Below, in pieces: positions 25,917-34,207 of a DNA stretch of 43,184 nucleotides. The notes under the pieces were generated by a model. It had not been told where the DNA came from. It ran no database searches and saw only the letters and a program-made list of their open reading frames with translations. Within the stretch, counting starts at the first letter, position 1, and each line of letters opens with the position of its first letter. Location: positions 1 through 43,184 of the forward strand of contig CABMCA010000125.1 in assembly GCA_902384525.1 (NCBI GenBank), read 5' to 3'. Made by a program: the position numbers and the translations under genes. This DNA is from an uncultured archaeon. GTDB lineage: Archaea; Halobacteriota; Methanosarcinia; Methanosarcinales; Methanoperedenaceae.

Positions 25917-26918
25917 TTAAGATACTTCAGTTGACATATTGATAGCTACCTCTGCAATATCTCCGCTGTAGCTCGCAATTCTTCCAAGGCTATCAAGCAT
26001 TGTTTTCATTAAAATAGCAGATTGAATATCTTCTATCTTGAATAATTCTTTTGAAATATCTGAATGGGATTTCTCAATCTTCTTCAATTCATGAAACACA
26101 AGTTCAGCCATTTCATCATTTCTTGTAAATAATGCCTGAACAGATTTTTCGAAAGTTGCAACTATATCCTTTGTGATATCTATAAATTCGTCCAGTTGCG
26201 CTTCTTTTTGAATCTCAAATAACTGGATGTAACTTTTTGCGATGTTTTCAATATGGTCGGCAATTCTTTCAAGAACCTTTACCACAATCCTGTATCCAAG
26301 GCAATCCCTTTGAGATTCTATCCCAAGTTTTTCCGCTATCTGCTGGTATTCTACAGCGCTCTTAAGCTGCCTGACAACTAAAAAATAGAGCCTGTCAATT
26401 TCTTTCTCTCTTGCTATTATATCTTTTGCCAGCCCGATATCCATGTTTTTTAAAGCCTTGCCAAGATCAAGAAGCATCGACCTATCTATGGAGAACATTC
26501 GCTGGAGTATCTGCATGGTACTCATACGTTTATAATCCAGCATTATCTCAAGCGTCATTGCTTCGTTAGTATCTTCGACTATCTCGACACCTATCAAATA
26601 GTCCAAAATGTTCCGTATAATCTCCCTGTATGCAAGATGATCCTTCCGGTCAACTTTTATTTTAATTGTATCATAACCCACCAGATAAAAAGCAATTAAT
26701 ATACGCTCAAGAGCTTCGCTTGATTTTATTTGTGAGATTTTAATTTCCTTCGTTAGTGACTCTTTTTCAATTGTACTGGTCCCGATCAGCAAAGAACTGC
26801 CATGTTCTGTGACCATCAGAGAGTCTCCTGGCTTCAGGTTAGTCTTCTTAACCCATTTTTTTGGTAGTGAAATCACATAAGTTGAACCGCCGCTTACGTA
26901 AACTTTCCGTGCTTCCAT
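25917..26918 (-). CDS. AbrB-PhoU phosphate regulator, copy 1
   Basis: A 333-residue archaeal PhoU-type protein. Residues 1-45 are a swapped-hairpin AbrB/SpoVT DNA-binding domain (MEARKVYVSGGSTYVISLPK, then KWVKKTNLKPGDSLMV). Residues 110-330 are two PhoU three-helix bundles, with conserved acidic patches such as LVVRQLKSA and ERIADHIENIAKSY. In characterised systems PhoU senses phosphate transport status. Here the N-terminal domain suggests that this form binds DNA directly, which is inference. The promoter contains the AT-rich palindromic element seen across this region. A second copy of similar length lies at 37335. Confidence 0.9.
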   Translation of the reverse strand: MEARKVYVSGGSTYVISLPKKWVKKTNLKPGDSLMVTEHGSSLLIGTSTIEKESLTKEIKISQIKSSEALERILIAFYLVGYDTIKIKVDRKDHLAYREIIRNILDYLIGVEIVEDTNEAMTLEIMLDYKRMSTMQILQRMFSIDRSMLLDLGKALKNMDIGLAKDIIAREKEIDRLYFLVVRQLKSAVEYQQIAEKLGIESQRDCLGYRIVVKVLERIADHIENIAKSYIQLFEIQKEAQLDEFIDITKDIVATFEKSVQALFTRNDEMAELVFHELKKIEKSHSDISKELFKIEDIQSAILMKTMLDSLGRIASYSGDIAEVAINMSTEVS

Positions 26919-26943
26919 ATTATCATTACTCTACTGATAGTTT

Positions 26944-26963
26944 ATAACATATATAGATTATTG
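26944..26963 (-). promoter_or_regulatory. CTATATA-type element upstream of PhoU copy 1
   Basis: The minus strand reads CAATAATCTATATATGTTAT about 26-45 bases before the start codon of PhoU copy 1. It fits one half of the regional palindrome AATCTATATAGATT and sits where the TATA box should be, so promoter and operator cannot be separated by eye. Confidence 0.45.
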
Positions 26964-27050
26964 TAATAAAATATATATTATTTTTGAGACAAATTTAGTC
27001 AAACAAGTTTAGAAAAAGAGAAATAGGGAATTTTGAGAAAATGCTTGATT

Positions 27051-27570
27051 TCACTGCTCACTTTGAGTAATGGAAAAAGCTCAGGTCAATAAACCGAAAC
27101 AAGCAACGAATAAAAGTTGCAATGGTTCATCGAGCGATAAGAAATCAAAGAAAAGATTTTGCTCACAAGATAAGTAAACAACTTGTCGATAAATATGATC
27201 ACATCGTATTTGAGGATCTACAGATCAAGAACATGATGCAGAATTATCATCTTGCAAAATCAATCTCAGATGCTGGTTGGTCACAGTTAATCAGTTTCAC
27301 GAAAACCAAAGCAGAATATGCTGGGAAGATAGTTGAACTGGTTAATCCATATGGTCCCAGACATGCATATGTGGATATAAAGTACCAAAAAAACTATCGA
27401 TGAGGATACACTCATGTCCTCAATGTGGTCTTGTATCAGGAAGAGATCATATGTCTGCGATAGTAATTGAAAGTAGAAGTTGTACCGTAGGAACTACGGG
27501 ATTTCAAGCCTGTCTGAGTAATCTAAAAAGAGATACGATGAAGCAGGAAGCTCCCTTGCTTTATCAGGGA
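27051..27570 (+). pseudogene. Decayed TnpB (IS200/IS605 family) remnant
   Basis: Fragments of an OrfB/TnpB protein in shifting frames. LTLSNGK at 27057 matches the region before the central domain. A second frame reads WKKLRSINRNKQRIKVAMVH, then RAIRNQRKDFAHKISKQLVD, and FEDLQIKNM with the catalytic glutamate of the RuvC-like domain. The zinc-finger region CPQCGLVSGRDHMSA and the C-terminal TVGTTGFQAC...MKQEAP are in yet another frame. About two thirds of the protein, including the N-terminus, is missing, and a stop (27067) and a frame change (27403) interrupt it. No tnpA is present, so the element is immobile. Confidence 0.88.
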
Positions 27571-27579
27571 GTAGTTCAC
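27551..27579 (+). mobile_element. Right end hairpin of the IS605-type element
   Basis: CTCCCT-TGCTTTATC-AGGGAG, a 6-bp stem, followed by TAGTTCAC. This is the usual right-end layout of IS200/IS605 elements, overlapping the 3' end of tnpB, and it is where a TnpB guide (omega) RNA scaffold would lie. The terminal TCA at 27576-27578 doubles as the stop codon of the pilin gene on the other strand. I could not locate a convincing left end. Confidence 0.6.
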
Positions 27580-28355
27580 GGATATACCCATCGAGTAGAA
27601 CCCTGCATCCCATTGCTATCTGTCACGGTAAGGGTGACATTGAATGGCCTGGTGAAATTATTTGTCCTGTATTTTTGTCCGCTGCCCGGAGTGAAATTGT
27701 CGCCCTGCCATGAATAGTTAATAATTGTTCCTTCGCGGTCAATGGAATCCGAACCGTCCAGGGTGAGGACTTCCTGGGACATATTTGCAATAATTTCAGA
27801 CTCAACATTCACTTTTATGATGGGAACAGGAGGAAGAAAAACACGCTCAAAGTTGTTTGCCAGGCTGGTAAGTAGAATTACTCTGATAGGATCTTTCCTG
27901 GAAATATTAAAAGGAGGTGTAAATGAAATGTTAAGAGAGGAAGTAGAGTTTGAGGAATAGTTGGAAATAAGGTTTAAGATTATCTGCCTGCTTGCGCCCT
28001 CTGGTACAGGGAATTGACTCTGGAAATTGTATTCTCTCTCACCATCTGAATAGTTTTTTGCATTTCTATCATTAATATTGATACCAACAATCCTGGCTTC
28101 TGTATTCATGTTTACGACGTTTATTTTTATGGTACTCCAATTTTCATCACTAAGATTGTCAGTCTTGGGGGCAAGCGATGTGATCTTCAGGTTCTCACTT
28201 TCTACGGCAATGCGAAGGCTGTTCCTCTCCATCTCCTTTTTCTGTGCCTCATTCACCATGAGAGCAAGGGCAGATACAGAACCTACCACGACTATTATCA
28301 GCAGCAGCGTGCCCACAACTACGGAAAGTCCTGACTCATCTTCAATCAATTTCAC
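27576..28355 (-). CDS. Archaeal class III prepilin with C-terminal PKD-like domain
   Basis: A 259-residue exported protein starting at GTG. The N-terminus MKLIEDESGLSVVVGTLLLI, then IVVVGSVSALALMV, is an archaeal type IV prepilin leader: charged start, cleavage expected around the glycine-leucine-serine before the hydrophobic stretch. After it comes a beta-rich domain with several N-glycosylation sequons. A PKD-like domain follows (VLTLDGSDSIDREGTIINYS ... NVTLTVTDSNG). It ends STRWVYP, where the stop codon is supplied by the IS605 right end, so the original C-terminus was probably slightly different. A close paralogue starts at 42707. It is likely a structural or adhesive pilus subunit. Confidence 0.85.
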   Translation of the reverse strand: MKLIEDESGLSVVVGTLLLIIVVVGSVSALALMVNEAQKKEMERNSLRIAVESENLKITSLAPKTDNLSDENWSTIKINVVNMNTEARIVGININDRNAKNYSDGEREYNFQSQFPVPEGASRQIILNLISNYSSNSTSSLNISFTPPFNISRKDPIRVILLTSLANNFERVFLPPVPIIKVNVESEIIANMSQEVLTLDGSDSIDREGTIINYSWQGDNFTPGSGQKYRTNNFTRPFNVTLTVTDSNGMQGSTRWVYP

Positions 28356-28394
28356 AGTTCATATTTTTCCCTTCTGGCCAATAATGCATCCCCT

Positions 28395-28428
28395 CATAGT
28401 GTATATAGATGTATTTAGACTATAGTGG
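28395..28428. promoter_or_regulatory. Double CTATA(TA)-type element between divergent pilin and ATPase genes
   Basis: The segment reads CATAGTGTATATAGATG and, 2 bases on, TTTAGACTATAGTGG. On the minus strand TCTATATACACTATGAGG closely resembles the end of the triplicated promoter block near 39650 (TCTATATAGTCTATGAGG). It lies 40-73 bases before the pilin start and 67-100 before the ATPase start. Confidence 0.5.
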
Positions 28429-28494
28429 TTAATTTAACGATTCGGGTGGATGTTTACATCATAATAGTTTCAAATAAGGAATAATTGAGATAAG

Positions 28495-29355
28495 ATGACA
28501 AATGATTATAAACTGTATGGCCTGAATTCAAATCCTTTCAGGGAGGTATCTGCTGAATCGATAGTTAATGTCAGTCTTTTGCACGTGAGCCAGAAGATAG
28601 ATAGTGAACTGGCATCCATAGTTGGAGAAGTATCGGGCGGAGGAAGGGCTGTAGTGGCATACGCAGGAGACCTTGGTATTGGAAAAACCGAGAGATTAAG
28701 ATGGCTTGATGATGTAGCTGCCAGGAGTGGTGTGTTCCGCATTACCTTCAGCGTTGACCAGGATTTTACGGTTAACATGAAACGATTATTTGGAAGCGGG
28801 CTGAAACAAATAAATGACAAAACGGGTTTTATGGGGCGGCTGCGAGTGCCCGGATATGTCACAGAAATAAAAAAATCATTAAAATATAATAAAACACCCA
28901 CCGAATACGGCATACTGGCATCAACGATATTAAAAGAGCAGATGCCTTCCTACATCCTGCTGGATAATATCGATTGCGGAGATAATAACTTCACGGAATT
29001 CCTGGTATCCCTTGTGAATAATATAAAGGCTGGAAGCCTGTTGTGCTTTACATGTAACAAAGAAGCTCTTGAAGGCATCAAAATAGCTAATCCTTCTTTC
29101 ATAGACCGGATAAACAAACTATATATCCTGGACGGGCTTGCAGATAAAGAAGCTGAACTCATGGCAGCTAAAAGGCTTGCTGTAAGCAGATCTATTCCGA
29201 ATATGGACCCCATTTTTCCCTTTACAAAAGAGTTCATATACAATTTGAACTCGCAGGTTAAAGGAAACCCCAGGGCGCTGCTTAAGTTTATGGATGATGC
29301 ATTGAGCACGGCGTGCATAGCCGGTTTGCCTCTTATTGTGAAAAGTATGAGCTGA
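28495..29355 (+). CDS. ExeA/Cdc6-like AAA ATPase
   Basis: A 286-residue single-domain AAA protein. YGLNSNPFREV at 8-18 is the motif that opens ExeA- and Orc1/Cdc6-like ATPases, Walker A is G58DLGIGKT65, Walker B is YILLDNID (152-159), and a C-terminal lid ends in KGNPRALLKFMDDAL. There is no winged-helix domain as in true replication Cdc6, so an ExeA-like role in assembly or regulation of the secretion/pilus system is more plausible; that is inference from context. It is divergent from the PKD-pilin gene and shares the regional operator-like element. Confidence 0.78.
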   Translation: MTNDYKLYGLNSNPFREVSAESIVNVSLLHVSQKIDSELASIVGEVSGGGRAVVAYAGDLGIGKTERLRWLDDVAARSGVFRITFSVDQDFTVNMKRLFGSGLKQINDKTGFMGRLRVPGYVTEIKKSLKYNKTPTEYGILASTILKEQMPSYILLDNIDCGDNNFTEFLVSLVNNIKAGSLLCFTCNKEALEGIKIANPSFIDRINKLYILDGLADKEAELMAAKRLAVSRSIPNMDPIFPFTKEFIYNLNSQVKGNPRALLKFMDDALSTACIAGLPLIVKSMS

Positions 29356-29367
29356 AGTTAATTTTTT

Positions 29368-29790
29368 TTAATCAAAGGATACTAACTTGATGACATCTTT
29401 TGTGGAAAGCACTTTAATACGATCTCCAAAAATTTTCTGTCTGAAATGCTTTGTGTTGAACGTCCATATTCCTTCATTATCGATTGATAAAGCAAGCGCA
29501 ATCACTGGAGCATCATCTTTATCGACAGTGAGCTTTTCCGCCTCCAATACATAAGGATTATAAATCTCTGGAGATATGACCATTACGAACAGCCTTTTTA
29601 CGTCAGCAATGATATCAAGTAATTCATTATCCTGGAGCCGGTTATTATTCCAGCGGTTCCTATGTTCCCATAATTCATCATAACAGTGGTCCGGAGACAT
29701 AAAAATCTCAGGGTTTTCTGTGATGATTTTTCGAGTTATACCGTCTGTGAGAAGAAAAGCCAACAGAACATTCGTATCAATAATTATCAT
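29368..29790 (-). CDS. PIN-domain toxin (VapC-like)
   Basis: A 140-residue PIN-domain ribonuclease. Acidic residues expected at the active site are D5 (MIIIDTNVLLAF), E39 (CYDELWEH) and D92/D93 (DKDDAPVIALAL). The usual fourth aspartate in the W-T/S-x-D motif is replaced by asparagine in IWTFNTKHF, which some active PIN proteins tolerate. It overlaps the antitoxin gene by 14 bases, the normal vapBC layout. The target RNA is unknown. Confidence 0.85.
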   Translation of the reverse strand: MIIIDTNVLLAFLLTDGITRKIITENPEIFMSPDHCYDELWEHRNRWNNNRLQDNELLDIIADVKRLFVMVISPEIYNPYVLEAEKLTVDKDDAPVIALALSIDNEGIWTFNTKHFRQKIFGDRIKVLSTKDVIKLVSFD

Positions 29791-30028
29791 TCGTCTTCTC
29801 AGAACGCCATCTATTGACCATTTTTTCGATATCTTTTTCTTCTAATCCTTCCACTTCAATTTTTTTGAGCTTTTGAAGCGCTTTTTTTCGTTCAATGTCA
29901 TCAAGGAATTTCCTGATCGCTGCTCTAAACCATTCATTCCTTGTCTTGAATCCGGACATTTCAAGAGTGTCATCAAATTGTTTAAGTAACCTTTTATCAA
30001 GTCTAAAAATTACCTGAGTTTCTACCAT
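29777..30028 (-). CDS. Ribbon-helix-helix antitoxin (VapB-like)
   Basis: An 83-residue protein with an N-terminal ribbon-helix-helix DNA-binding domain (TQVIFRLDKRLLKQFDDTLE, then MSGFKTRNEWFRAAIRKFL). It has a charged C-terminal tail that would wrap around the toxin. It precedes and overlaps the PIN-domain gene. A perfect palindrome 16 bases upstream of its start is a likely autoregulatory site. Confidence 0.82.
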   Translation of the reverse strand: MVETQVIFRLDKRLLKQFDDTLEMSGFKTRNEWFRAAIRKFLDDIERKKALQKLKKIEVEGLEEKDIEKMVNRWRSEKTNDNY

Positions 30029-30043
30029 AGATAATTATATCAT

Positions 30044-30060
30044 TTTGATATCTTATCAAA
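30044..30060 (-). promoter_or_regulatory. Palindromic operator of the toxin-antitoxin pair
   Basis: TTTGATA-TCT-TATCAAA, a perfect 7-bp inverted repeat with a 3-base spacer, just upstream of the antitoxin start at 30028. Position and symmetry suit binding by a ribbon-helix-helix dimer pair, the standard autorepression of such operons. Confidence 0.6.
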
Positions 30061-30122
30061 GTTTCTAACTAACAATCTAATATTTTTAGTTGGTTTTTTT
30101 GGCAGTCCTCTTTGTACGATAG

Positions 30123-30482
30123 TACAATTATACAGTAAAAAATGAAGAAGCGGTCATAATAGATAAAAACAAAACGAGATTTGTTTTAGAATGCCATGAA
30201 ACTGGGCCAGAAATTATTGTTTATCTTGGGTTTGGAACAGCATCTATAGTTCTCGTAAAATCGGTAGTTGATTTAATTATTACTATTTTAAAGGCTAGGC
30301 AAAATGAGTACCATAACCATTCGGGGAAGTTCAAGATTATAAGACGCCGCCAAATTAAAGGAGAGATGGATGAAGAAGAGATTATGGAGTTAGATTTACC
30401 TCTTTCTGAAGACAATATCAAAAAATTAAATGAAATTGTGAAGGAAAACCTGTCTAAAACGGGTAGAGAAGACAAGGCGTAA
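30123..30482 (+). pseudogene. Gene remnant without start codon (120 codons)
   Basis: An open frame on the plus strand with convincing protein character but no ATG, GTG or TTG near its beginning; a TAG at 30120 closes it upstream. The peptide runs FVLECHETGPEIIVYLGFGT, a hydrophobic helix ASIVLVKSVVDLIITILKA, a basic stretch KFKIIRRRQIKGE and an acidic-amphipathic end, DEEEIMELDLPLSED and later LSKTGREDKA. It has the look of the membrane or helper component of a stress or defence gene, but I cannot name a family. A 5'-truncated gene is the simplest reading. A non-standard ATT start is less likely. The flanking bases 30061-30122 and 30483-30562 hold nothing else I can see. Confidence 0.5.
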
Positions 30483-30562
30483 TAAATCAGTTAATATTTA
30501 ATTAATTTTAATTATTCTCTGTCATTTTGCAGAGTTTGTGTTCAAAATCCTGATTCTGACTG

Positions 30563-31546
30563 TTAATCCAGCAAAAACGAGAGGCTCACGACATAGCCTA
30601 CGATCATTAATATGACCGAATGTTTTAAACCGTGCCTTGCCTTTCCTTCTGATATCTGCCCTGCAATGATCCCGCTTGCGAAGGCGTTTATCATTATCAC
30701 GCGGAAGAATCCTGTCCTGAATTGGCTGATAGTCATTCCAATAGATGATATCCCAAAAGCTGCACCCGATCCTCCCTTCACCATATCCAGGATCGAGGGT
30801 AGAAGAGTGTTGTTGAGGAGATAGATTATTCCTATAAGAATGGCTTCTGCAGCATAAATAATCATAATGAATTCCTTTAGTTCTGCCTCTTTCTCTCGCT
30901 CAAGCTGCAGGGTTTTTTCAAGGTCATCTGCAGCTTTCAGGATAATAGCCGGACTGATGGCCCCAAGTTTGGAAGCCTGGACTATGAGGTAGCCATACTT
31001 GCTTATCAGCGGGCTTTTAAGTGATTCAGCCATGCTGCTGATAACATTTTCAAAGGAAACACCCCATGCTATTTGCGCCGCTGCTTTTTTCAGGTGAGGC
31101 GCCAGGGCATTAAGGCTTTGATCAGATTCCACTTCCGGGGATGCTATCTCGGTTATAGCATTCAGGGGATCAAGACCCCCGCGCAGGAGTTCTGACAGTT
31201 CATAGAGAAAACCAATAAACTCCTGCTCGTATCTCCTTTTTCTCCTATTTTCAAGATATACATCTATACTGTAAGGTGTTATCGTTATCAGTACCGCAAA
31301 GACTATTACTTGGTCAAGAGTGATCTTTATTCCCTTTGATTGTATTGCTGCTGTTTCATTTAATGATGTGTTAATATTTACAGAGGCAGATGCATCCTCT
31401 GGTGTATATTCAATAGTTTGTTGTTTTTCACTGGCTGGAAGCATATACACCGCGATCAACATTAATGCTATAAGCGCAGGAATCAGGAGGATAATGTATT
31501 CCCTTTTAATTTTATACCGGATAAATAATTTTTTTAAAACATTCAT
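30563..31546 (-). CDS. Archaeal pilus platform protein, T2SSF domain (second)
   Basis: A 327-residue membrane protein with an N-terminal anchor (IILLIPALIALMLIAVYMLP). An extracytoplasmic loop of about 40 residues and a second helix follow. The T2SSF/FlaJ-like cytoplasmic domain is at about 110-215 (FLYELSELLRGGLDPLNAI ... VSFENVISSMAESL). At least three C-terminal helices follow. It would form the inner-membrane platform of a type IV pilus or secretion apparatus with the adjacent paralogue, as TadB/TadC do in Tad systems. It overlaps the preceding gene by 4 bases and is the last gene of the ATPase operon. Confidence 0.87.
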   Translation of the reverse strand: MNVLKKLFIRYKIKREYIILLIPALIALMLIAVYMLPASEKQQTIEYTPEDASASVNINTSLNETAAIQSKGIKITLDQVIVFAVLITITPYSIDVYLENRRKRRYEQEFIGFLYELSELLRGGLDPLNAITEIASPEVESDQSLNALAPHLKKAAAQIAWGVSFENVISSMAESLKSPLISKYGYLIVQASKLGAISPAIILKAADDLEKTLQLEREKEAELKEFIMIIYAAEAILIGIIYLLNNTLLPSILDMVKGGSGAAFGISSIGMTISQFRTGFFRVIMINAFASGIIAGQISEGKARHGLKHSVILMIVGYVVSLSFLLD

Positions 31547-32403
31547 TTATCCTCCCCGTAAGGCGAATACATGACCATCAACATCACAAAGAAGATTACA
31601 TTGGCTCCAGGCATTATAAAATATATAAATATATCAAAAAATTCACTCGACTTGAACGGCCCTATCTGCCCCCCCATGAGAATACTCCCGACTGTCACGC
31701 CCAGGACTGCCATAATGACCCCGGTACTTATGAATGTTATATACATCTCGCTAAAGAGACCCAGGGACTGGTTTAGCTCTTGTTGCATCTCACGTTTGAT
31801 TATCAGGAGCTGGTCAAGCCTTCCGTGCAGATATGATTCCATGCTTCCGCCGGTATGTGCCATCCTGGTTAATTCAATGAGCATGGAACGCATGTGCGGT
31901 GAAGGTGTGATCCTTGCAACATCTATGGTAGCTGCTATAAAGTCTTTACCCAGAATATCAACAGAATAGATGATTTTCTTGAGTTCACCTGAAACAGCAC
32001 CGTGATCAGAAGACGCAAGCAGATGAATGAGGTTCATTGGAGTTGTGCCTGTGGATGCCAGTATGGACATATGGCTGATAGCAAAAGGTAGATGGCGATC
32101 AATGTCAAGACGCCTGTTCTGGATTTTTGAGGTAAGCTGGAAATAGGATACACCTGAGGACGCTGCAAAAACCAGAAAAGCAGCACTTATAGGATTCATA
32201 ATTTTTATGGGAAGGAGATATAAAATGATCCCGATCACAAGTCCGATTAAGAGTGAACTTACCAGTAAGACAGACAGGAACATGCTGCCCCTGCTATTAA
32301 TTTCTGCCTGGCGAAGAGTTAAAGAGAATTCATTTTCAAGGCTGCTTCCTTCAATATATTTCCCCAGCAGGCGGTAGCATAATTTTTTATAAGAATTATT
32401 CAT
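31543..32403 (-). CDS. Archaeal pilus platform protein, T2SSF domain (first)
   Basis: A 286-residue membrane protein. Two helices around 40-90 (MFLSVLLVSSLLIGLVIGII and IMNPISAAFLVFAASSGVSY) are followed by the cytoplasmic T2SSF bundle (LPFAISHMSILASTGTTPMN ... RMAHTGGSMESYLHGRLDQL). C-terminal helices (SEMYITFISTGVIMAVLGVT and IMPGANVIFFVMLMVMYSPY) complete it. It overlaps the ATPase gene by 4 bases (ATGA) and the second T2SSF gene by 4 bases. The two-platform-gene arrangement is typical of archaeal pili and Tad-type systems. Confidence 0.88.
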   Translation of the reverse strand: MNNSYKKLCYRLLGKYIEGSSLENEFSLTLRQAEINSRGSMFLSVLLVSSLLIGLVIGIILYLLPIKIMNPISAAFLVFAASSGVSYFQLTSKIQNRRLDIDRHLPFAISHMSILASTGTTPMNLIHLLASSDHGAVSGELKKIIYSVDILGKDFIAATIDVARITPSPHMRSMLIELTRMAHTGGSMESYLHGRLDQLLIIKREMQQELNQSLGLFSEMYITFISTGVIMAVLGVTVGSILMGGQIGPFKSSEFFDIFIYFIMPGANVIFFVMLMVMYSPYGEDK

Positions 32404-34124
32404 ATCAAACTAACCTTTTTCAGGAGTTCGTCTGGCAAGCTGTAATATGATTTGAGGATCTTTGCCACATCCTTGTAGTTTGTTATCCCATTCCTGTACA
32501 TCCAGTCGATCACTTTCTCCCGCTGTTCTAATTCCTTTTCCATATACTCGAGCGATATCCAATGCTCGGCTGCTATACTTCCCAGGAGAATATTTTTTCC
32601 AGTGTAATTGGAATGATCCGTATAAGGGTCCCAGTGGAAAACAGTATTCGTAATGAGATTCTTTGTTGCCGGGTCGATCCCTCCTATCTCCACCATGTCT
32701 ATAGCCCGCCTGGCATAGCTGTTGTTAATGCGCATCCTGCTTGCAAAAATCACAAGATCAAGGCTTGCAAGCTGGCTTCGCGGAACGTTCATGGGAAAGG
32801 ATTCAATGCGGTTAACAAGTTCATCCATGGAGCCGGCGTGTATCGTTCCCATGGCAGCATGACCAACTGAGATCGCCTGGAAGAGAGTAATTGCCTCAGC
32901 TCCCCTGACTTCACCAACGATTATATATTCCGGTCTCTGCCTGAGAGCGGCTGTTAACAGTTCATACAGGCCAATATCCCCGCGTTTAGAATTTCCTTTA
33001 CTTTCTTCCCCTCTTCCAAAACCGCTCCTTGTTATGGATTGTATCCAGTTCTCGTGAGGAATGTTGATCTCTGCCGTATCCTCAAGGCTCACGATCTTTG
33101 ATTCTGGTTTTATGAAAAGGCAGATACCGTTTAGCAATGTTGTTTTTCCCGAAGCGGTGCCGCCTGAAACCAGGATCGACTTACCATATTCTACGATAAG
33201 CCAGAGATACGAAAGCTGCTTTGCATTCAGGGTTCCGTATTTTAACAGGTCTATAAAGGAAATCGGCTCCCCCCTGAACCTGCGGATGGTGAAAGATGAG
33301 CCTTTCCTTGTCACCTCGTTACTGTAAGTGAGGTTAATCCTGCTGCCTTCAGGCAGGGTCGCGTCTGTGATGGGATCAAGTATAGAAATATGTCTTCCTG
33401 ATATCTGGGCCATCTTTAATATAAATGAATTTAACTTGTATTCGTTCTCAAACTTCACAAGTGTACGAAGTGATTCAAAGACACGGTGGTAGATATAGAC
33501 GTTCCTGCCCGGGCCGTTGCAGCTTATGTCCTCTATAACGGGATCATTCATCAAAAGGTCTATCTCACCATATCCTATGAAATCCCTCTTAAGAAAATAA
33601 AGCACTTTATCAAGTGTTTCCTTGCTTACTTTTATACCGTATAAGTCAATAATTTCTTCCACTTTTTTATCAATGTATGTATAGCGGTTGGTCTGTATGC
33701 CTCCAATATCCAGATCACCCTCAAAAATACCTTTGATCATCCGGAAGGTTTCGATCTCCTTGCCTTCGATCACAGGCTCAACCGGAATATAAACGAGTTC
33801 TTCGGTGCCGCTATCATAGGCTATCCTGGCAAACTGGTCCTGAGCTAACGGATATGTTATATTTATCTCACGGACAGGTTTATTCTTAAAGGAGATCAGC
33901 GTCTCCATGATATTGGCCTTACGCTCTTCTTTCCTGTCAAGTATCTGTTCCTCAAGCTGTTTAATATGCAATTCAAGTTCAGCACCGTTATTATGTTTGC
34001 TCCCGTTTCCATTCCCTGGGCTGCTTTTTGGAAAAAGATACCCGCGGATGCGCTGGGGAAACTGATTCGATTTAATAAAATTAATGTTTTTAGAAAATGA
34101 TTTCATTCCAGCCGAGAAATGCAT
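32400..34124 (-). CDS. Type IV pilus / secretion ATPase (TadA/GspE-VirB11 family)
   Basis: A 574-residue hexameric assembly ATPase. Residues 1-80 are a poorly conserved, charged N-terminal extension. The N-terminal domain (about 150-300) includes DFIGYGEIDLLMNDPVIEDI, typical of archaeal GspE. The motor domain has Walker A G321GTASGKT328, the Asp box SLEDTAEINIP, Walker B IIVGEVRGAEAI, and the His box HAAMGTIHAGSMDEL. It powers pilin polymerisation through the two T2SSF proteins encoded immediately downstream. The promoter faces the divergent 34208 gene across an 83-base gap holding the regional palindrome. Confidence 0.93.
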   Translation of the reverse strand: MHFSAGMKSFSKNINFIKSNQFPQRIRGYLFPKSSPGNGNGSKHNNGAELELHIKQLEEQILDRKEERKANIMETLISFKNKPVREINITYPLAQDQFARIAYDSGTEELVYIPVEPVIEGKEIETFRMIKGIFEGDLDIGGIQTNRYTYIDKKVEEIIDLYGIKVSKETLDKVLYFLKRDFIGYGEIDLLMNDPVIEDISCNGPGRNVYIYHRVFESLRTLVKFENEYKLNSFILKMAQISGRHISILDPITDATLPEGSRINLTYSNEVTRKGSSFTIRRFRGEPISFIDLLKYGTLNAKQLSYLWLIVEYGKSILVSGGTASGKTTLLNGICLFIKPESKIVSLEDTAEINIPHENWIQSITRSGFGRGEESKGNSKRGDIGLYELLTAALRQRPEYIIVGEVRGAEAITLFQAISVGHAAMGTIHAGSMDELVNRIESFPMNVPRSQLASLDLVIFASRMRINNSYARRAIDMVEIGGIDPATKNLITNTVFHWDPYTDHSNYTGKNILLGSIAAEHWISLEYMEKELEQREKVIDWMYRNGITNYKDVAKILKSYYSLPDELLKKVSLI

Positions 34125-34140
34125 GAACTAAATTAATAAT

Positions 34141-34170
34141 TTATCTATATAGATTATATGAACTATATAC
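34141..34170. promoter_or_regulatory. Palindromic element between pilus ATPase operon and divergent surface-protein gene
   Basis: ATCTATATAGAT (34143-34154) is a perfect 12-bp palindrome; GAACTATATAC follows on the right. It sits 19-46 bases before ATG 34124 (minus) and 38-67 bases before ATG 34208 (plus), so each half may serve one direction. Confidence 0.55.
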
Positions 34171-34207
34171 AAAAAGGCCAAATAGCGCCTCATTCTATCT
34201 TCGGGCA

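Noticed and set aside
27400-27717. A 105-residue ORF continuing from the TnpB zinc finger past the element's right end
   Set aside because: Its second half reads through the IS boundary into the antisense of the pilin gene, so it is a frame accident.
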